64,000 nucleotides of DNA from Irpex lacteus. Taxonomy: Eukaryota > Basidiomycota > Agaricomycetes > Polyporales > Irpicaceae. Below are positions 35,549 to 49,398 of this stretch, one piece after another. Position 1 is the first letter of the stretch. Each line of letters opens with the position of its first letter. The position numbers and the translations under genes were made by a program. The notes beneath the pieces are model-generated. The model saw nothing but the letters and a program-made list of their open reading frames with translations. It did not search any database and was not told where the DNA came from. The stretch lies in assembly GCA_001986395.2 (NCBI GenBank), contig MQVO02000051.1, positions 1 to 64,000 of the forward strand. Direction: 5' to 3'.

Positions 35549-38500
35549 ATGCTAAACTACCGCCTAGTCATTGCAGCCGGATGCGTCGCCATCGGCCTCA
35601 TACTCTACATATTTTACTGGAACCGTATACTAGGGTACATCATCAGCGTGCTCATCCGGCTTGTTGCGTGGAACCAGAAGGAGTCGAGTGTTTGGGTTGA
35701 CATCGGTGTGTTTCTCTCTCTCTCCTCTCAATCTCATAGTAGTTATATGAGACGCTAACTTGAGGAGGGGGTGTGTAGGCTCGATACACTTTTCTATACT
35801 AGGCGGTCGGATACTCCTCAAAGACCTCCGGTACCACTCGAGCAACCAGACAATCCGCGTCGTGAAAGGGCAGGTCAGCTGGCGGTACTGGATCCGTGTA
35901 CCGGCGGACGAGGATGACTTGAGTCATGCACGCGTTGTGGGAGAGAGTATCGGAGGTGCGCTTTCCACCACTTCCCTCCGTGTTTACTAAATACTAAACT
36001 TACCGTACGAATGGTGGTGCGAATGTAGGAAAGTCGCGTAAGACACCTCTGTCATGTCGCGTGCACATCTCTTTCCAAGGTCTTGAGTGGTTCATATACA
36101 ACCGCACCCCCGCCTACGACAACATCCTCTCCTCCCTCGACCCCCAACCCCATCCCCCACCCTCTCGCGCACCCACCGACGCCCCCACCAACAAACCCCT
36201 CCGCAAAATCTTCAGCTTCCCCGACTCAACCAACCTCGGCCCACCCATCTCGCTCGTCTCCTCCATCTACAGCCGCACGCCAAAGTTCATGAAAGGATGG
36301 ATCAGTGCGCTGCAGTCTCAGATGCCCAGTCTTGACCCGAAGGATTTGTTGCCGCTGGGTATTGAAGTTAGTAAGGGGGTCATCGTTGTGGGGAATGAGA
36401 GTACGCCGACGCTGCTGAGGGCGGATTTTAAAAGTGCGGAGGGGACTTATGGGGTTGTTCCAGTATGTTTCTCTCTTCTCTCCTTATTTCCCTATCGGAC
36501 GTCTGGCTGACAAATGAGTGATTTGGTACGTTGTGATTTGCAGAGCAGATCCCAACACGACCACCACAAACAAGTAGTAAACCTCGCCTTCCGCGAAGCA
36601 ACCGTCCGTTTCATCGACAACGACCGTAAGACCACTTCTATGCTCTCCACCGGCGAGATTATCCAGACACACATCCGATCCTCCACAACCACTCACCCCC
36701 TGCGCTCCCCATCCTACCTATCCTTCCCCTCCTTCGCCAAACTCTACACCCGTCTCAAGCTCTCCTCCATCCTCGACAACACCACCAGAAAACGCGTCCC
36801 GGAGCCATCTACTTCGAAACACGGGGGAACGTCGACGTGGAGGTGGACGAGGAAGAGGATGGAGGAGGAGGAGACGCCTGTGGGTGTCGACTTTGGGGCG
36901 CTGGAGTATGCGAAGGAGGCGAGTGTGGTGGAGGCGCCGATTCTTGAGTTTTTGTATTATGCGGATTCGGTTGGGGTGGTGCCTCTGCAGCATGAGCATG
37001 AGGAAGTTGGGAGTGGGCAGCAACAGGAGCATGAGGGAGGGGGAGGTGGGAGTGAGGACCCGTTTGATGTGGGCAATGGGGATCTTCCGCCTGAGTGGGG
37101 TGTCGACCTCGTTATTTGTGGAGGTGTGATTCGGTATGGGCCTTGGGCGGATCGACAACGGTGAGTACTAGTCCAATCCTACGTATATCTCTGGAAAAGG
37201 ATGTTAGTCTGATTACGGCTCTCGACCTCAAGTGCGGTGCTGCAACAGACGTTCTTCCCGCCGACCTTCACGGATTCGACGCCGTTTGAGAGGCTCAAGC
37301 CTGGGGAGGCGCGTGTGTGGCCGACGTTGAATGTGTTTGTGGAGCTTAAGGATGGGGTGACGCTGCAGATGCCGTTTCGCGAGTCTTCGAAGGTAAGAAC
37401 CAACTGATCACCTCCTACACATTCTACCAAGACAATAATTATTCTATGCAGGACTGGCAATGGGATGGCGAAGTCCCGGTCCCCAATCGCCCGCGCAAAC
37501 GGGAAGCTGCGTCTATCCACGTCCGCGCTGGTGACAACTCGACGATTAGTTATACTATGCCTATGGTCGCTACTGCGCGGGGGTACGAGCCGTCTCTGAA
37601 TATCCACCTCGATACGGTCACCGTCACATCCAGTCTGAACGACATTCGGCTCATCGAGGCTGATTCTTGCGTGGTGAGCTCTCCTTCCTTCATTTCTAGC
37701 CCAAGATACGCGCTGATCACAGAATTCAGGTCCGCTGCGAACTCCCATCGCCCCTGCGCTGGAACGCCCAGCGCGAATGGATAATTTCCATCTCCCTCCG
37801 CTCGCCTCAAGTCTACCTCCTCCGAGACCACGTCAACATGTTCACCGACCTCGGGAAAGACTGGGCTTCTGGGCCTCCGAGCGACTATAATAGGTTTATA
37901 CCGATGGTTTACTCTGTTGCTGTTGAGATGAAGAATTACGATCTCAAGACGTATGTGAACGAGCATAATATCATCGATAAGCCGAGGATCCCCGAGGACA
38001 ACGGTGAGTTTCTGTGTTGTTGTTGAACATATATACCGTCATTGGCTGACGGCTAGAGTAGCGTTCCTTTCGCTCTATGGAGCACTTCTGAAACAGACAG
38101 TCACTATACCGATGACAAAGTACAGGCCTGAATGTACCACCGTCTCCTTTGACCTCGACGCGCCAGACATCGGCGTTTCGCTGACTCTGCCGAAATGGAA
38201 CACTCATAGTCTGTTCGGGAAACCTCATAGGAGTAGCGAGCTTGGTAGGATAGGAGAGTTTCATATCGGGATGTCGTATTGTTATTTCAGCGAGGTGGAT
38301 CCGGAGCATGTGGATCAGCTAAGGTTGATGTTCACCGTAAGTCCCATGACTGCAGTATCTCGGGAGCGCAAGAGGGACATTGACAGGAAAGAAATTTGAT
38401 TGTAGGCAAACGACGTGGTTTACAAAGCCTGCGGATGGACGATTCGCTATTTCATGAGTATGCGGCAGAACTACTTTGGCTCGTTCACGCATTTCTCGAC

Positions 38501-41500
38501 GCTCTACGAGTACCTGCAGAAGAGGAAGCTGAAGCAGCCCATCGGGGATCCTATCGATCTGCAATACCGAGAAGGAAGTGTACGTTCTTCCCAAATTTCT
38601 GCTCTACAAAGCCGTAAATCTCAGCTGATGCGGTGTCATGATAGTCGAATGCGCTTCAAGTTGAACTGGGTGTTCTGGTGAACAACGGGCTTATGGTTAT
38701 CCCAGCTAGTCTGCGTGGGTATGAGATGGAGAACGACGATGTGGAGAAGGGGCCACCGGATCTCGGGACCTGTGTTATGATGGCCATGCCGGAGTTGCAG
38801 CTGCAACTGAGAACGCACAACTACTACATGGAGATGACCATGAACATCGACACCGTCTCAACGACCACCCACAAGCATTGTCCCGAGGACGTGCGAGAGG
38901 CTTGGGCCATACAGAGGAGCGCCAAGGAAGTGGTCATCATTGACAGTTTAGACATTGTGGCTCATCGCCTCTTTGGTCCTCTGCCGCGGACGTCGACCTA
39001 CTTTTGTATCTGGGAGTTCCACGTGGGCAATGTTGCGGGTCGGTTGACTGCCATTGAGGCGAGGACGATCGCTGCGGCGGGACGTCAGTTTGGGTTGAAC
39101 TTCACGGATCCTATGAATGCGCCTGCAGAGGAGTATGAGATTCCAACTGATCCAGATGGTATGTCACGCCCCGTAGCTTGGCAGATGGTTCACTGATAGA
39201 ATGTTTCCAGTTACCTTCCTGAAAGTGACCATCGACCAAGTCAACCTCATCTGGCACGTCGACAATGCTGCCGCACAGCTATCCCTGCCAAAGGGGTTGC
39301 GAATCGACATCAACGACGTTGCGGGCAAGTTTTACAAATCCGTCACAAGCATCCGTGTTCCCCTCGCCTTAGTGAAACTTCTCATCAGTCACTCCGCCGA
39401 TACAAACGACTGGCACGAAGCCATGGGTGTCCGTCTAGATGTGAACGTCGACATATATTCTGCCCCGCCTGGGTGGCAGGAGAAGGCTCGGGCTCAGACG
39501 GAATTCCTCGTTGCTCAGGATAGTCATACAGAGCGCGTCATGTTTTTGTATATGCCTGACCAGGCGTTGCCTCATGACACGCTCGCCCCAGGTAGGCATT
39601 CTTTCTACGTGTTCGAACAAGGCTTACAGTGCTGTAGGGCGGGGTCTTCTGGATACACAGTTCTATCTGCCCCAAGTTAGGATACCGAAGCCGTACAAAC
39701 GGACTGCTACGGCTCAGCCCAAGAAGCAGGAGCCTAGGGTGGCTAAGCCGGAACATATGCCTAGTCCACTTCCACTACCTCGCCACCTGGTTAACTATTC
39801 CGAGTCGGACGGTGAAGACTATGTGTCAGAGGCGGATCGCGACGCTCGTTTGGCGTGCGTGGGCTGATTCATTCGAAGGAGGAACTCCCGACTGACTGTA
39901 TTGTTTCTCTAGGAGACAACGCCCGGTTTCGCGTATCATGATTCCGGACGATGGCAATGACAGTATCTCGACGGGCGACGAATCAGATACAGATGACCTA
40001 ACGTACTCCGATCATACAGACAGTGAAGCTGATAAGACGAAAGATTCTTTCGCGGATAATATCCCCGCTATCTCGCATTACAGTCGCTATACCCGCAGCT
40101 ACATTGCTCGCTCCCTACGACGCCCTTCATGGTGGTACGGCGCGCCTTTCCAGCTCAAACGAGTGAGTGTGATTGTGCTGTAAGTTGTTGCCGCCCCTAA
40201 TCTCCTCGTACAGGACTGTGCATATTCTCAGCCTCAATCGCAAGTTCGCAAACTAGCGGAAGGTCTGGTGACTACTGATGGTAACGATGAGGCGTCTTTC
40301 GGCTCACAGTCGTTACCAAGCTTTGCCAAACCGACTGCCACCATACGCGTCTCTTCCAATACTGGCATCTTTGTCACCGTTATGCCGCTAGTATTACCAG
40401 CACTGCAAGTTCTATCGCCTGACGTTGTGGACAACGTAAGTGCTTTCGCACGTCATACTATGTGCGCACTGATAGAAGGCTGTATAGCAACTTAGTGGTC
40501 AACTCCGGTTCGAAGCCTTATTTGCAGACCATCTGCAGTCCGTCAAGGACGAAGGAGCGGAGACGAAGGACGTTACACTTCTGGACATTCGGCTTGCCAC
40601 TGTACAAATGAAGGTCCTACAACTGCTACCTAATCCATCCAGCTCGGCAGATTCTGCGTCACGCAGTAGGGTAGCCTCTTCAACGGAGCTCTTCACGTCA
40701 AATCTTCGTTTCCGAGCGGGACCGTCCGCTCGAAGCAAGAAGCCCTCCTTCCTATGCTCATTCGACGCTTTGGCGATTGGCCTCGGCACACCGGACCATA
40801 CCAACCTAGCATTCGATGTTGCCTGCGGACGAAGTACCTTCGCTCTAGGAAGTACAGCGGCATCCATCAGCCTTGGAGATATTTTTGTGAACGTATCTCG
40901 ATCAGCCCCTGCGCAGATCGTTCTCACCGCGATGGCGGCGATGAAGTTTGCGGACGAGCTCCAAGAGCCCCTAACAGCGTTCAAGAAAGGTACTCAATCC
41001 GAGTTGAATGGCCAAACCCTGTTTTCCGCACTCCAGCGAGAAGACGATAGAGCAGTGCTCGACCCGCTGTCTACTATACAGCCATCGTATCTTGTCCAGA
41101 GTGGACGTCCGCATCGTCTACGCACGGATGCTGGGGCAAAGTATCTGCTGTATCTTCGACAACACCTGCATGATATGGGTCCGTCCAAACTTGACGAGCT
41201 GTTCCAGTCACCAGATAGCACATTGCAGCAAAGCTTCTCGAATGAAACGCTGGAGCTCCTCAAGAGACAGCTTATGGAACTTGCCGGCGACATTGAATTG
41301 CCGTATATCTCGCCCAAATCCCCACTTGCAGGGCTACTCAAACTCAATGAAGACGTGACCATCACCGCTTCGGAAGACACCGGATTGTCAGATCTCAGTC
41401 AAGTTACTTTGAAGCTCTCGTATCTGCACGCCACATGTCGTTCCAGCGATATCGTCTCCAGCGAGTTCGTCCTTCGTGCGGTCTTCATCTCTGTCAACAC

Positions 41501-44500
41501 CCGATCGGCGGCCAGTTATCATCCCTACGTAACAGGTACGTCCAAAAGTGCTACGACGCTATCTCTCACCAAAGAGAGGGGCCGTCAAGACATCCAGCAC
41601 TTTGGTGTCATTGTTTCGGTGGGCGATGTAGCGCTTAGTGTGTACCCCTCTCTGGTCACTTTCGCACAGACGGTGGTGCATACCTTGAAAGTCCATAAGC
41701 TAGGGCCATTCCAGACAAATCCTGCGTCTTCCCGCTCTGTATCACGGACAAGAACCTCTGACAATAACTCGACCAAGGCAATATACGTTGATCTCGCTCT
41801 CACCACACGTTCGGTGAAATTCAAGGCTGGGGCGGAGAACCTACTACTTGAGTATAAAGCATCGGCCATCGACTTCGTGTCAACCATGCTTTTTAGGCCT
41901 TCCGCCTCCGCACGACGTCCATGGGATGTAGCTATGAACCACTCCTTGACGATGGACGAAATTCGTATCCAAGCCTATTCTGTTGCGGATCTATCGAAAC
42001 CTGATGAATATGCAGTTTTGGCGGCGTTCGCTATCGGTGGTGGGCGAGTTAACGTGCTTATGAAACGCGACACTGACTCACAACGCACCCTTCGAGCCAC
42101 TGTCGGTCTTGCGTATATTCACTTGAGTGTTCCTAGGAGTGCAATCCGCCTTTATCGATTTATGGAAGAATGGCGTGCGGACTACCTCCCCGGCTTGACT
42201 GCGACGGTCCAGGATCTCCTCACAGAACTGCATGATGGCGATCCTTCCCCTTCTAAGCAGCCCAATCGTACTGCTGAGCGTCCGGGGCCTCTGACGTTGC
42301 AGGTGGATGTCAGCATACACTCATTCCGAATATCACTCCAGGTCATGCGCGGTACATGGCTTGCCTGGGAGATGGGCAAGATCCTTACTTACTCTCAGTA
42401 CTCTAACGGTCCCAATGCGAAACACACCCTCGATTTTGGGCTGCAGGTCGCTACTCAAGTATTCGTGATATCTTCGAAGGAGCAGCCATCCGATCCAGTA
42501 CCAAGCGTACGAGTCAAGATACCCCTTCCCACATTCTCAGTTACCTGTCACCACAACAGAGGACGTATTGAGGGTCTCGCGCTGATTGACATGTTCACGG
42601 CGAACGTCAAACCATCGCACTGGGACACTCTCCTGACCGTTCAACAGAAATTCGGGCAAGATTTCAATGATCTGGTGTCCATCATTGCAGAGACCCGCGG
42701 AAAGTCCAAGCCCGTGGAGAAGGAGAAGTCTTCCTCTCCGTCTACGTCTTTGAAGTATAGGATAATCGCGAGGATGAAGGGCTTTAGGTTGGGGCTTGAG
42801 AGTGGCATGTCTGTTGTTCTTCTCGAATGCGACCATATCGGAGGATCGGTCTCGAACGACCCTGCTTTACAGTGGCATGTTGAATTGGGGGACCTTGCCC
42901 TTTCGCTCGCATCTAGGAAAGCTATTGCCAAGTCTTCTCAGCCGTTCGATAGAGGACATCGGACCGCCTTTGTATCCATCAACGCCAGGGCGGAAATGAG
43001 TAAACGTGGAGAAAGGCAGCTCATGAAGATTGTAGTGAGTAGGACGCATGCAGTGATGCAACCAAGTTCTATTGGAGAATTAGGCGACTTCGTCGATCAC
43101 TTGCAGGCAAGTCTATGTCAATCTCTGTCCATTCAGTGCTCTAATATCTGTGTCCAGGCGGAGATATCTGTACAAAAGGAGCGACGCGCTAAGGATATGG
43201 CTGAGTTCAACGAAAAGACGAAGAACTTGCTGCGCACTTTCGATCTTACCATGCACCGCGGGCCATCTCAGCCCGCGGACTTCTCTTGGGTCGACCATTA
43301 TACCGTCGACATCTCTTTCGCCAACATCGGCATCGCGTTCCCGCTGACGTTTGCTCCAACGGTTCATATGTCGCAGTCCGAGGAACAGAACGAAGGAGCA
43401 GTCAGAGCTTTCCTCTTCTCTATCAAATCAATCACGTTCGATGCTCGACTTGGCGATAGTGGAAGGGCAAGCATGAAGGGATTTGCGTTCCAGTTTGTAT
43501 CAAGGTTTGTTTTCTTCTCGTTTAATTTGGTCTTTTCGTTGAAATCGGGTTTTCTTCAGCTTCCGTCAATCAAGCGAGCGTGACTTCTTGGGTGACACAC
43601 ACGCTGCGCGAAACAGACTGCTCTACCCAGAGATGACCGCTCAGCTGAGGGTCGAGCAGCGCGGGAATTGCAGGCAGTTGCATATCAGCGCAGACGTGGA
43701 CGGATTCATTCTGGATGTGGAATCGTCTATCCCCAACTATATCTCCTCTTTGATCGAGGTTTATCGTTACGGGAAGGATAGGGTGGAACGTTTCGCCAAT
43801 GGACCTCGTATCGCAAATGTCAGCCAGACCAAAGCCGCGAATGACACAGAGCCTACGGAATCTGACTATGGCGGGCTTCTAACATCTAATATCTTCATGG
43901 CGTTGACGTTCAGAAGTGGTCGGGTCCGTATGTTCAGCCATAGCCATGCCCATTCAGTAAGGGCACGCGCCATCTCTGTGCTCTCCCGAGAGCAATCGGA
44001 CGACCAGTTCCGCGATATGGGTGTAGAAATCTTCACTCTCCCTGTCTTCAGCGTATGGGGCGAGTACAGGGCTACCCCGATCGCCAACAAGCTAGGTAGG
44101 AAACGGGAAAAGCTGGAACCTTCGACTCTTGTCTTCAAAAGTACGGTGCACTCCAGCCAGAATACGCTGCGGCCCACGCTGCTACCCTTCATTGCTGAAC
44201 TGGTGAAGAATATTGAAGATAGGATGCGGCAGGCAAGCAGACTGGACACTCGTTCTCTAGTTGCCAGCCCCCGTACCATCGCCTCGCACTTGCAACAAGA
44301 GGAAACAGCGAGCCCTGTGTCTAGCATGCGTATCAGTTTGAGTTTGCGTATCGACCAGTCGAAGCTCGAATTGACATGCCAGCCGGATGTTAACGTTATT
44401 GCAGGCCTGAACTGGGATAGTGGCGGGTTCGTGGTGAACATCTCTCCAGGCGCACACAGAGTAACGTTCAGCGGAAGCGTCGGAGGCCTCACTGCGGGTC

Positions 44501-46637
44501 TCAAACACGGCTTCCTCAGCGAAGATTGTGTGCGGCTGCACGCTCGTAATCTCGCATTTACAGTCGACTTTGCGAAGGCGCGAGGGTCCACTGTCAGCTC
44601 CGTTTCTGTCGTCTGTGATACAGAGTTCTCTGGAGGAGTACGCTTTTCGAGGCTTCAGGACATAATGTGTTTCAAGGCGGTATGGCTCGACCGGATACCC
44701 ATCATCAATGCACCGCCCTCTATTCCGGGAGGTCTTGGGACGCGGACTAGTAGTCACGCAACTACAGCGTCGGCTCCTCCTACCAGCCAGGAGCTTACCA
44801 CCGCGCTTGTCCTTCGTCTGCGAGAAGTTCGTTTGGATGTCGACCTCGGACAGTCGATCACTTCGATACAGCTGGACCTACGGGATGCTATACTCCGTAC
44901 GAGGCTGATGGAAGGGTTCTCCGAGCTATGCTTGTCTGTCTCTCAGGTTACTGCGATTGCTACTGGTAACATCACCGGTCAAATCACAGTGCCCAACTTC
45001 TTGTTCCAGACCACCCGAAAGGAAAGGTACTCTCCTTCGAACAGTGGTAGTCGGCTGTTGGACCTTCAGATGACTAGTGGTCCTCTGGTCATTGATCTTG
45101 ACTCAGAATATCAGAAGTTGCTAGTATATCGGTACGTACATGCACAACAACTACACCATTCTGTTACTTATGAGATTGTAGCGCGGAACCACTCGATATC
45201 CGCATTTACGACGATTGGTCAAAATTCGCGCCATCAGTCGCACCGGAGAACCGCAATGTTCGCCTCACCTTCACAGTGAAGGGCACCGACGTCACAGCGA
45301 TCATGAGCGTCAGCACTGTGCCCAAGCTCGTGGCCTATGGCAACAAGTTTGAAGCCACACTCGAAGCACAAAAGGAGGGTGCTCGCAGAGAATCTCGGGC
45401 TTTCAGGTTGGCGAACGCTCCCAAACCAGACAATGCTCTGTCAGAAGTCGCCAATGCGATGTTCAGCTCTGCACGAAGCAGATTGATGGAGGAGCCCGGC
45501 TTCAACGGCGTCATTGGTCAGCGGCTCAGTCTGAAACTGAGGACCCTTCGTCTCGTCGTCTTCCCTCGTACTATGTCGGATCCCGAACTCGCCCAGTTCA
45601 TAGGCTCTAACCTGCATGCACGCCTAGATCGTGTTGTGGAGTCAGAAACTGTCCCACCAGCTCGCGATCTACAGCTCTCGTTCACTACCATCTCCATCTC
45701 CAAGATCACTTCGCTCAACTACTCCCTGGTCTCTAAACAGTCCACGCCACCTACACAATGTCAAGAATGGCTGACGTTGTTGACCGGAAATGCGACACAA
45801 GCAACTATATTCAGTCTCCCCTCGATGACGATGCAAATGCACAGTGACGAGACCACCGAAGATGGTCAGCGGGTCCTACCCTATGACTTCACGAGCAAAT
45901 TCACCAACGCGGCCGGCGTTCGGGAAGAAGATATTTATATTACGCTGAACATGTCGCTGTACTCGTGGCTCACACTTTTGCGGAAAACCTTCACCCGAGA
46001 AATGGACCAAGTTCAAGCGTCCGCCGATGTGCGAGCGGCCACTGGACTGTCTCATAGTACAGCTCTCCGACGAAATAAGATTCCCGAGCCTCTGCAGATC
46101 GACAAGGACGCTGTTCCCGCGCGAACCCGCCTGACCTCCCCTCCGCCTGTCTCTCCTCCAGCTGCCAAGCGAATGTCGCTGCAACATACCAAATCGACCC
46201 CCTCAAGGTTCAGCACCACCTCGCCCACCGGCTCAGACTTTGTCATATCCCCCATCTCCACATCATCTCAGTCGTCAAGTACAGCAATTCCCGCCATCAA
46301 ATTCCCTACCACTTCCAGCCCCGTCGAAGACAAACCTCCTCAATCTCGCCCTCCTTCTCCAGGCCTGCCGTCCAGTAAGAAAGCCGCAGGGATCTCGTAT
46401 CGTCCAAGGCAGCGGACGATCGAGAGACTGACGTTGCGGCAGCTGGGCGAGGCGACGCCTGATGTCATGCATCCCTTCTTCATGAAGACTGCTGGCTTCA
46501 GCTTGGAGGATTCGTTGCCGCAGTATGTGCATGAGTATGCTACGATGCCGACGGAGGAGATCATGAAGGCGTTGTTGAAGTTGTACAGCAAGCAGTTGAA
46601 GGTTGAAAGTCTTGTCGAACCATCGTTGTCACCTTAA
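35549..46637 (+). CDS. CSF1: Csf1, bridge-like lipid transfer protein
   Basis: Very large RBG/BLTP1-family protein (yeast Csf1, animal Tweek/KIAA1109) that forms a hydrophobic groove carrying lipid between the ER and other membranes. Eighteen exons: join(35549-35705, 35779-35946, 36029-36462, 36544-37160, 37233-37392, 37452-37673, 37730-38003, 38062-38336, 38406-38579, 38645-39158, 39211-39591, 39638-39854, 39913-40162, 40214-40435, 40488-43106, 43158-43504, 43560-45131, 45182-46637), 3352 residues, all phases consistent. An ER anchor (residues 5-25) precedes VDIGSIHFSILGGRILLKDL and ISFQGLEWFIYNRTPAYD, the conserved N-terminal RBG repeat. TFFPPTFTDSTPFERLKPGE and YKACGWTIRYFMSMRQNYFG follow. 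The intron 43107-43157 uses a GC donor. Somewhat longer than yeast Csf1. No frame breaks in 10 kb of coding sequence. Confidence 0.9.
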
Positions 46638-46826
46638 TCGTCGTTCAGCGTACTCCTATTCATCCTCGAATTTTCTAACATGTCACGTCGTTTTGGGGTT
46701 ATTCGCGGTTCTAGATCTCTGTAAACTTATGCATATCGGTATTCATGTACAATACTTTCAACTAATAACGATCACCAAGAAATAGACTATCGCGTGGGTG
46801 GTTTTCAAATTCGAGCAAAATCCAAC

Positions 46827-47788
46827 CTACTTGGCACCGGTACCGGAACCAACATTAAATACACTGAGGAGGGCGAAGCAGCCATAAAGGAGGCCAACTG
46901 GGTACGCGACGAGAAGCCGCTGTTCTGACATGCGTAGAACGGCTACAAAAATCGTGGACGCAGACCATGTACACCAAAGTACTGAGAGCGTGGAGAGGAC
47001 GTAGCCGATCATTCCGCTGAGCGAATGGAGAATTAGTATAAGAACGGCAGGGCAGACTTCGGTAGACGCACTCGAGGGTAATCATGACGCTAATCGCGCC
47101 TACGCCGACCATTGGTAGTAGGCAGTATCCCAGTACAGAGACAACTCGGTACGCGTCGATTCCCTGCTCTGACATGAGGTTGAGGAGGGTGTAGATGGAA
47201 CCAGAGCCAAGAAGTCCGACGCCGTAGATATAACCAAATTGAGGTTTGCCAGACTACGCCCGTATTTGTTGGTCAACGGAGCTGACAGTTTTAATAGATC
47301 AAAAACTCACGAAAAGCAAGAAAGTACCGAAACATATGATGAAGAGTAGAGGACCTGCCAAGTCGGCATCGTCCATGATGCGTTCATCTACTCTTCGCAG
47401 CGGGTTGAGCACCGTCATGGATTTGGCTCGTATGTGGGCAAAATTTATCCCAAGTTCTACGTGACATATATCCGTTATCGCACCCACAAGTATAGGATAT
47501 AGCAGACATACCTTCTAGCAAAGGTGGTTCCCCCTCCAACCCTCCAGTCCCGAACGCCGTCCACCATCCTCCCGACTGTATGCTTCCCCCATACGAAGGC
47601 GGTATTGCTGAGTTTATGGATCCCTGTGCACCGACATTCCCGTCCAAACTCGTTCGCGAGCTTCCATAGAACGAGCTTCCGACAGGACTGGGCGCGTAGA
47701 ACTGCAGTGGTACACCGCTAGGTTGCTGTCCATAGAACTGTTGGCCTGCTGAAGGCCCTGCATATGCATTACTGTTGTCTTGCCACAT
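46827..47788 (-). CDS. YIP1: Yip1 family, Rab-interacting Golgi membrane protein
   Basis: The model complement(join(46827-47016, 47072-47253, 47311-47456, 47512-47788)) gives 264 residues, close to yeast Yip1. A disordered Gly/Ser/Gln/Tyr-rich cytosolic N-terminus ends GEPPLLEELGINFAHI, the family signature before the first membrane segment. Then come RAKSMTVLNPLRRVDERIMD and about five membrane helices (ADLAGPLLFIICFGTFLLF, then GKPQFGYIYGVGLLGSGSIY and others). The segment after the last intron reads GMIGYVLSTLSVLWCTWSAS. Yip1 works with Yif1 in COPII vesicle formation and ER-to-Golgi traffic with Ypt1/Rab1. Introns were set by splice sites, and each junction matches the family sequence. 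It is divergent from NSA2. Confidence 0.9.
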
Positions 47789-48003
47789 GGCGTAGATAGT
47801 GGAAGATTAGGTGTGAATAGTACAGCGAGGAAGAGAGGCGGGGCGACGGTGAGATGGAATAGTACGACGTGGACGAACTGTGCGTGCACTCCTGCCACGG
47901 TCGTGCGCGCCTCGGCAGCAGACATCATTTAGACGCCCGATTTTGTATTGGCGGCAAATTTGTGATCGCCTCGTTTACCTTTGCCTCTTCCTCCTCGGCC
48001 ACC
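47789..48003. promoter_or_regulatory. Divergent promoter region, YIP1/NSA2
   Basis: 215 bp between the two head-to-head start codons. No TATA-like element is obvious. Confidence 0.4.
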
Positions 48004-49064
48004 ATGGTATGTTCCAGTATTTTACATGTGTTGCGAAATGCTAGCTAACATGTGTATTTGTGTGCTGTAGCCTCAGGTATGTCGGTATTATATCCAAGAG
48101 CTGAAATCAATCTGACAGGGGAGTACATAGAACGAGTATATTGAGGAGCACATCAAGCGACATGGTAGACGGTTAGATTACTACGAGCGAAAGTGCGTGA
48201 TCTTTGCTTTCAACCAAAGTATCTAGCTAAAATACTCAATAGGCGTAAACGTGAGGCTCGTGAGGCCCACAAGTCGTCTGCCGTCGCTCAAAAAGCCTTT
48301 GGTCTGAAGGCTAAACTCCTGCATGCCAAGCGCCACGCTGAGAAAGTCCAACTCAAAAAGACTCTCAAAGCCCATGACGAACGGAACATCAAGCAGAAGG
48401 ACTCTGGTGCTGTTCCTGATGGTGCTCTGCCGGCATACCTGCTCGATCGTGAGGGGCAAAAGGACGCAAAGGCTCTGTCGAGTGCGATCAAGGAGAGACG
48501 GAAAGACAAGGCTGCCAAGTATGCTGTGCCGTTGCCGAAGGTTAGGGGTATTGCAGAGGACGAGATGTTCAAGGTGATGAGGACTGGTAAGAGTAAGAAG
48601 AAAGCATGGAAGCGGATGGTGACGAAGGCGACGTTCGTGGGAGAGGGGTTCACGAGAAAACCGGTGAAGATGGAGAGATTTGTGAGGCCGATGGCACTGC
48701 GGTACAAGAAGGCGAACGTAACGCATCGTACGTGCAATCTTTGCTCGTATTGTAAACGGTGCCGTTAATACGTGGTCGATTATAGCGGACTTAAAGGCGA
48801 CGTTCCAGCTGCAAATACTGGGCGTGAAGAAAAACCCTCAGTCTCCGATGTACACTCAGCTTGGTGTCCTCACAAAAGGAACCGTGATAGAGGTCAACGT
48901 CTCAGAACTTGGTATGGTCACCGCCGGAGGAAAGGTTGTGTTCGGGAAGTACGCACAGATCACGAACAACCCAGAAAACGACGGCTGCATCAATGCTGTT
49001 CTTCGTAAGCTTTCGCTTTTATCTAACGAGAGTATCATCGCTGACGACTTCCACAGTTGTGTAA
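48004..49064 (+). CDS. NSA2: 60S ribosome biogenesis factor Nsa2
   Basis: Nucleolar pre-60S assembly factor needed for 27S pre-rRNA processing. The model join(48004-48006, 48071-48076, 48131-48192, 48243-48727, 48786-49004, 49057-49064) gives 260 residues, as in yeast. It starts [20 protein letters not shown] and contains [35 protein letters not shown] and [20 protein letters not shown]; it ends AVLLV. The first coding exon is only the ATG, the second is 6 nt (Pro-Gln) and the last is 8 nt (completing Leu-Val-stop). All are dictated by the highly conserved family ends, and each has clean GT/AG neighbours. The middle is very basic, as expected for an rRNA-binding factor. Confidence 0.95.
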
Positions 49065-49398
49065 CTTCTACACCCTGCTTGCGTGTCTCGGTCCGTCCGG
49101 ACACTCCCTTCTGCCGTTTGTACGCTATCCTCTTGCTTTCTGTAATATACTGTAATGTGGCGGAACTTACAATATTGTGTGGTCAGCCACTCGAATCGAA
49201 TCTTTCCAGGTATGCGCTTGTTAAAACGTGACTAGATACTCACGCATGTAGGGCAACTATGCACTCCTTCACTGCGCACTGATATCCAGGAACATAGCAC
49301 GTTTTCTATGTGGGCGAAGAACCTGTCTCGGATTACCGTACAAAGATATCGCCATACGCTCACAAGAGAAAGTTTGTAATCCACTGCATGCGTCGTCT
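49065..49398. other. Intergenic 3' of NSA2
   Basis: No gene seen; AT-rich 3' flank. Confidence 0.4.

Noticed and set aside
43866..44757. Minus-strand frames up to 241 codons inside CSF1
   Set aside because: Antisense to phase-consistent CSF1 exons; no recognisable product.
46340..46591. Minus-strand frame at the CSF1 3' end
   Set aside because: Antisense to the last CSF1 exon; no support as a gene.
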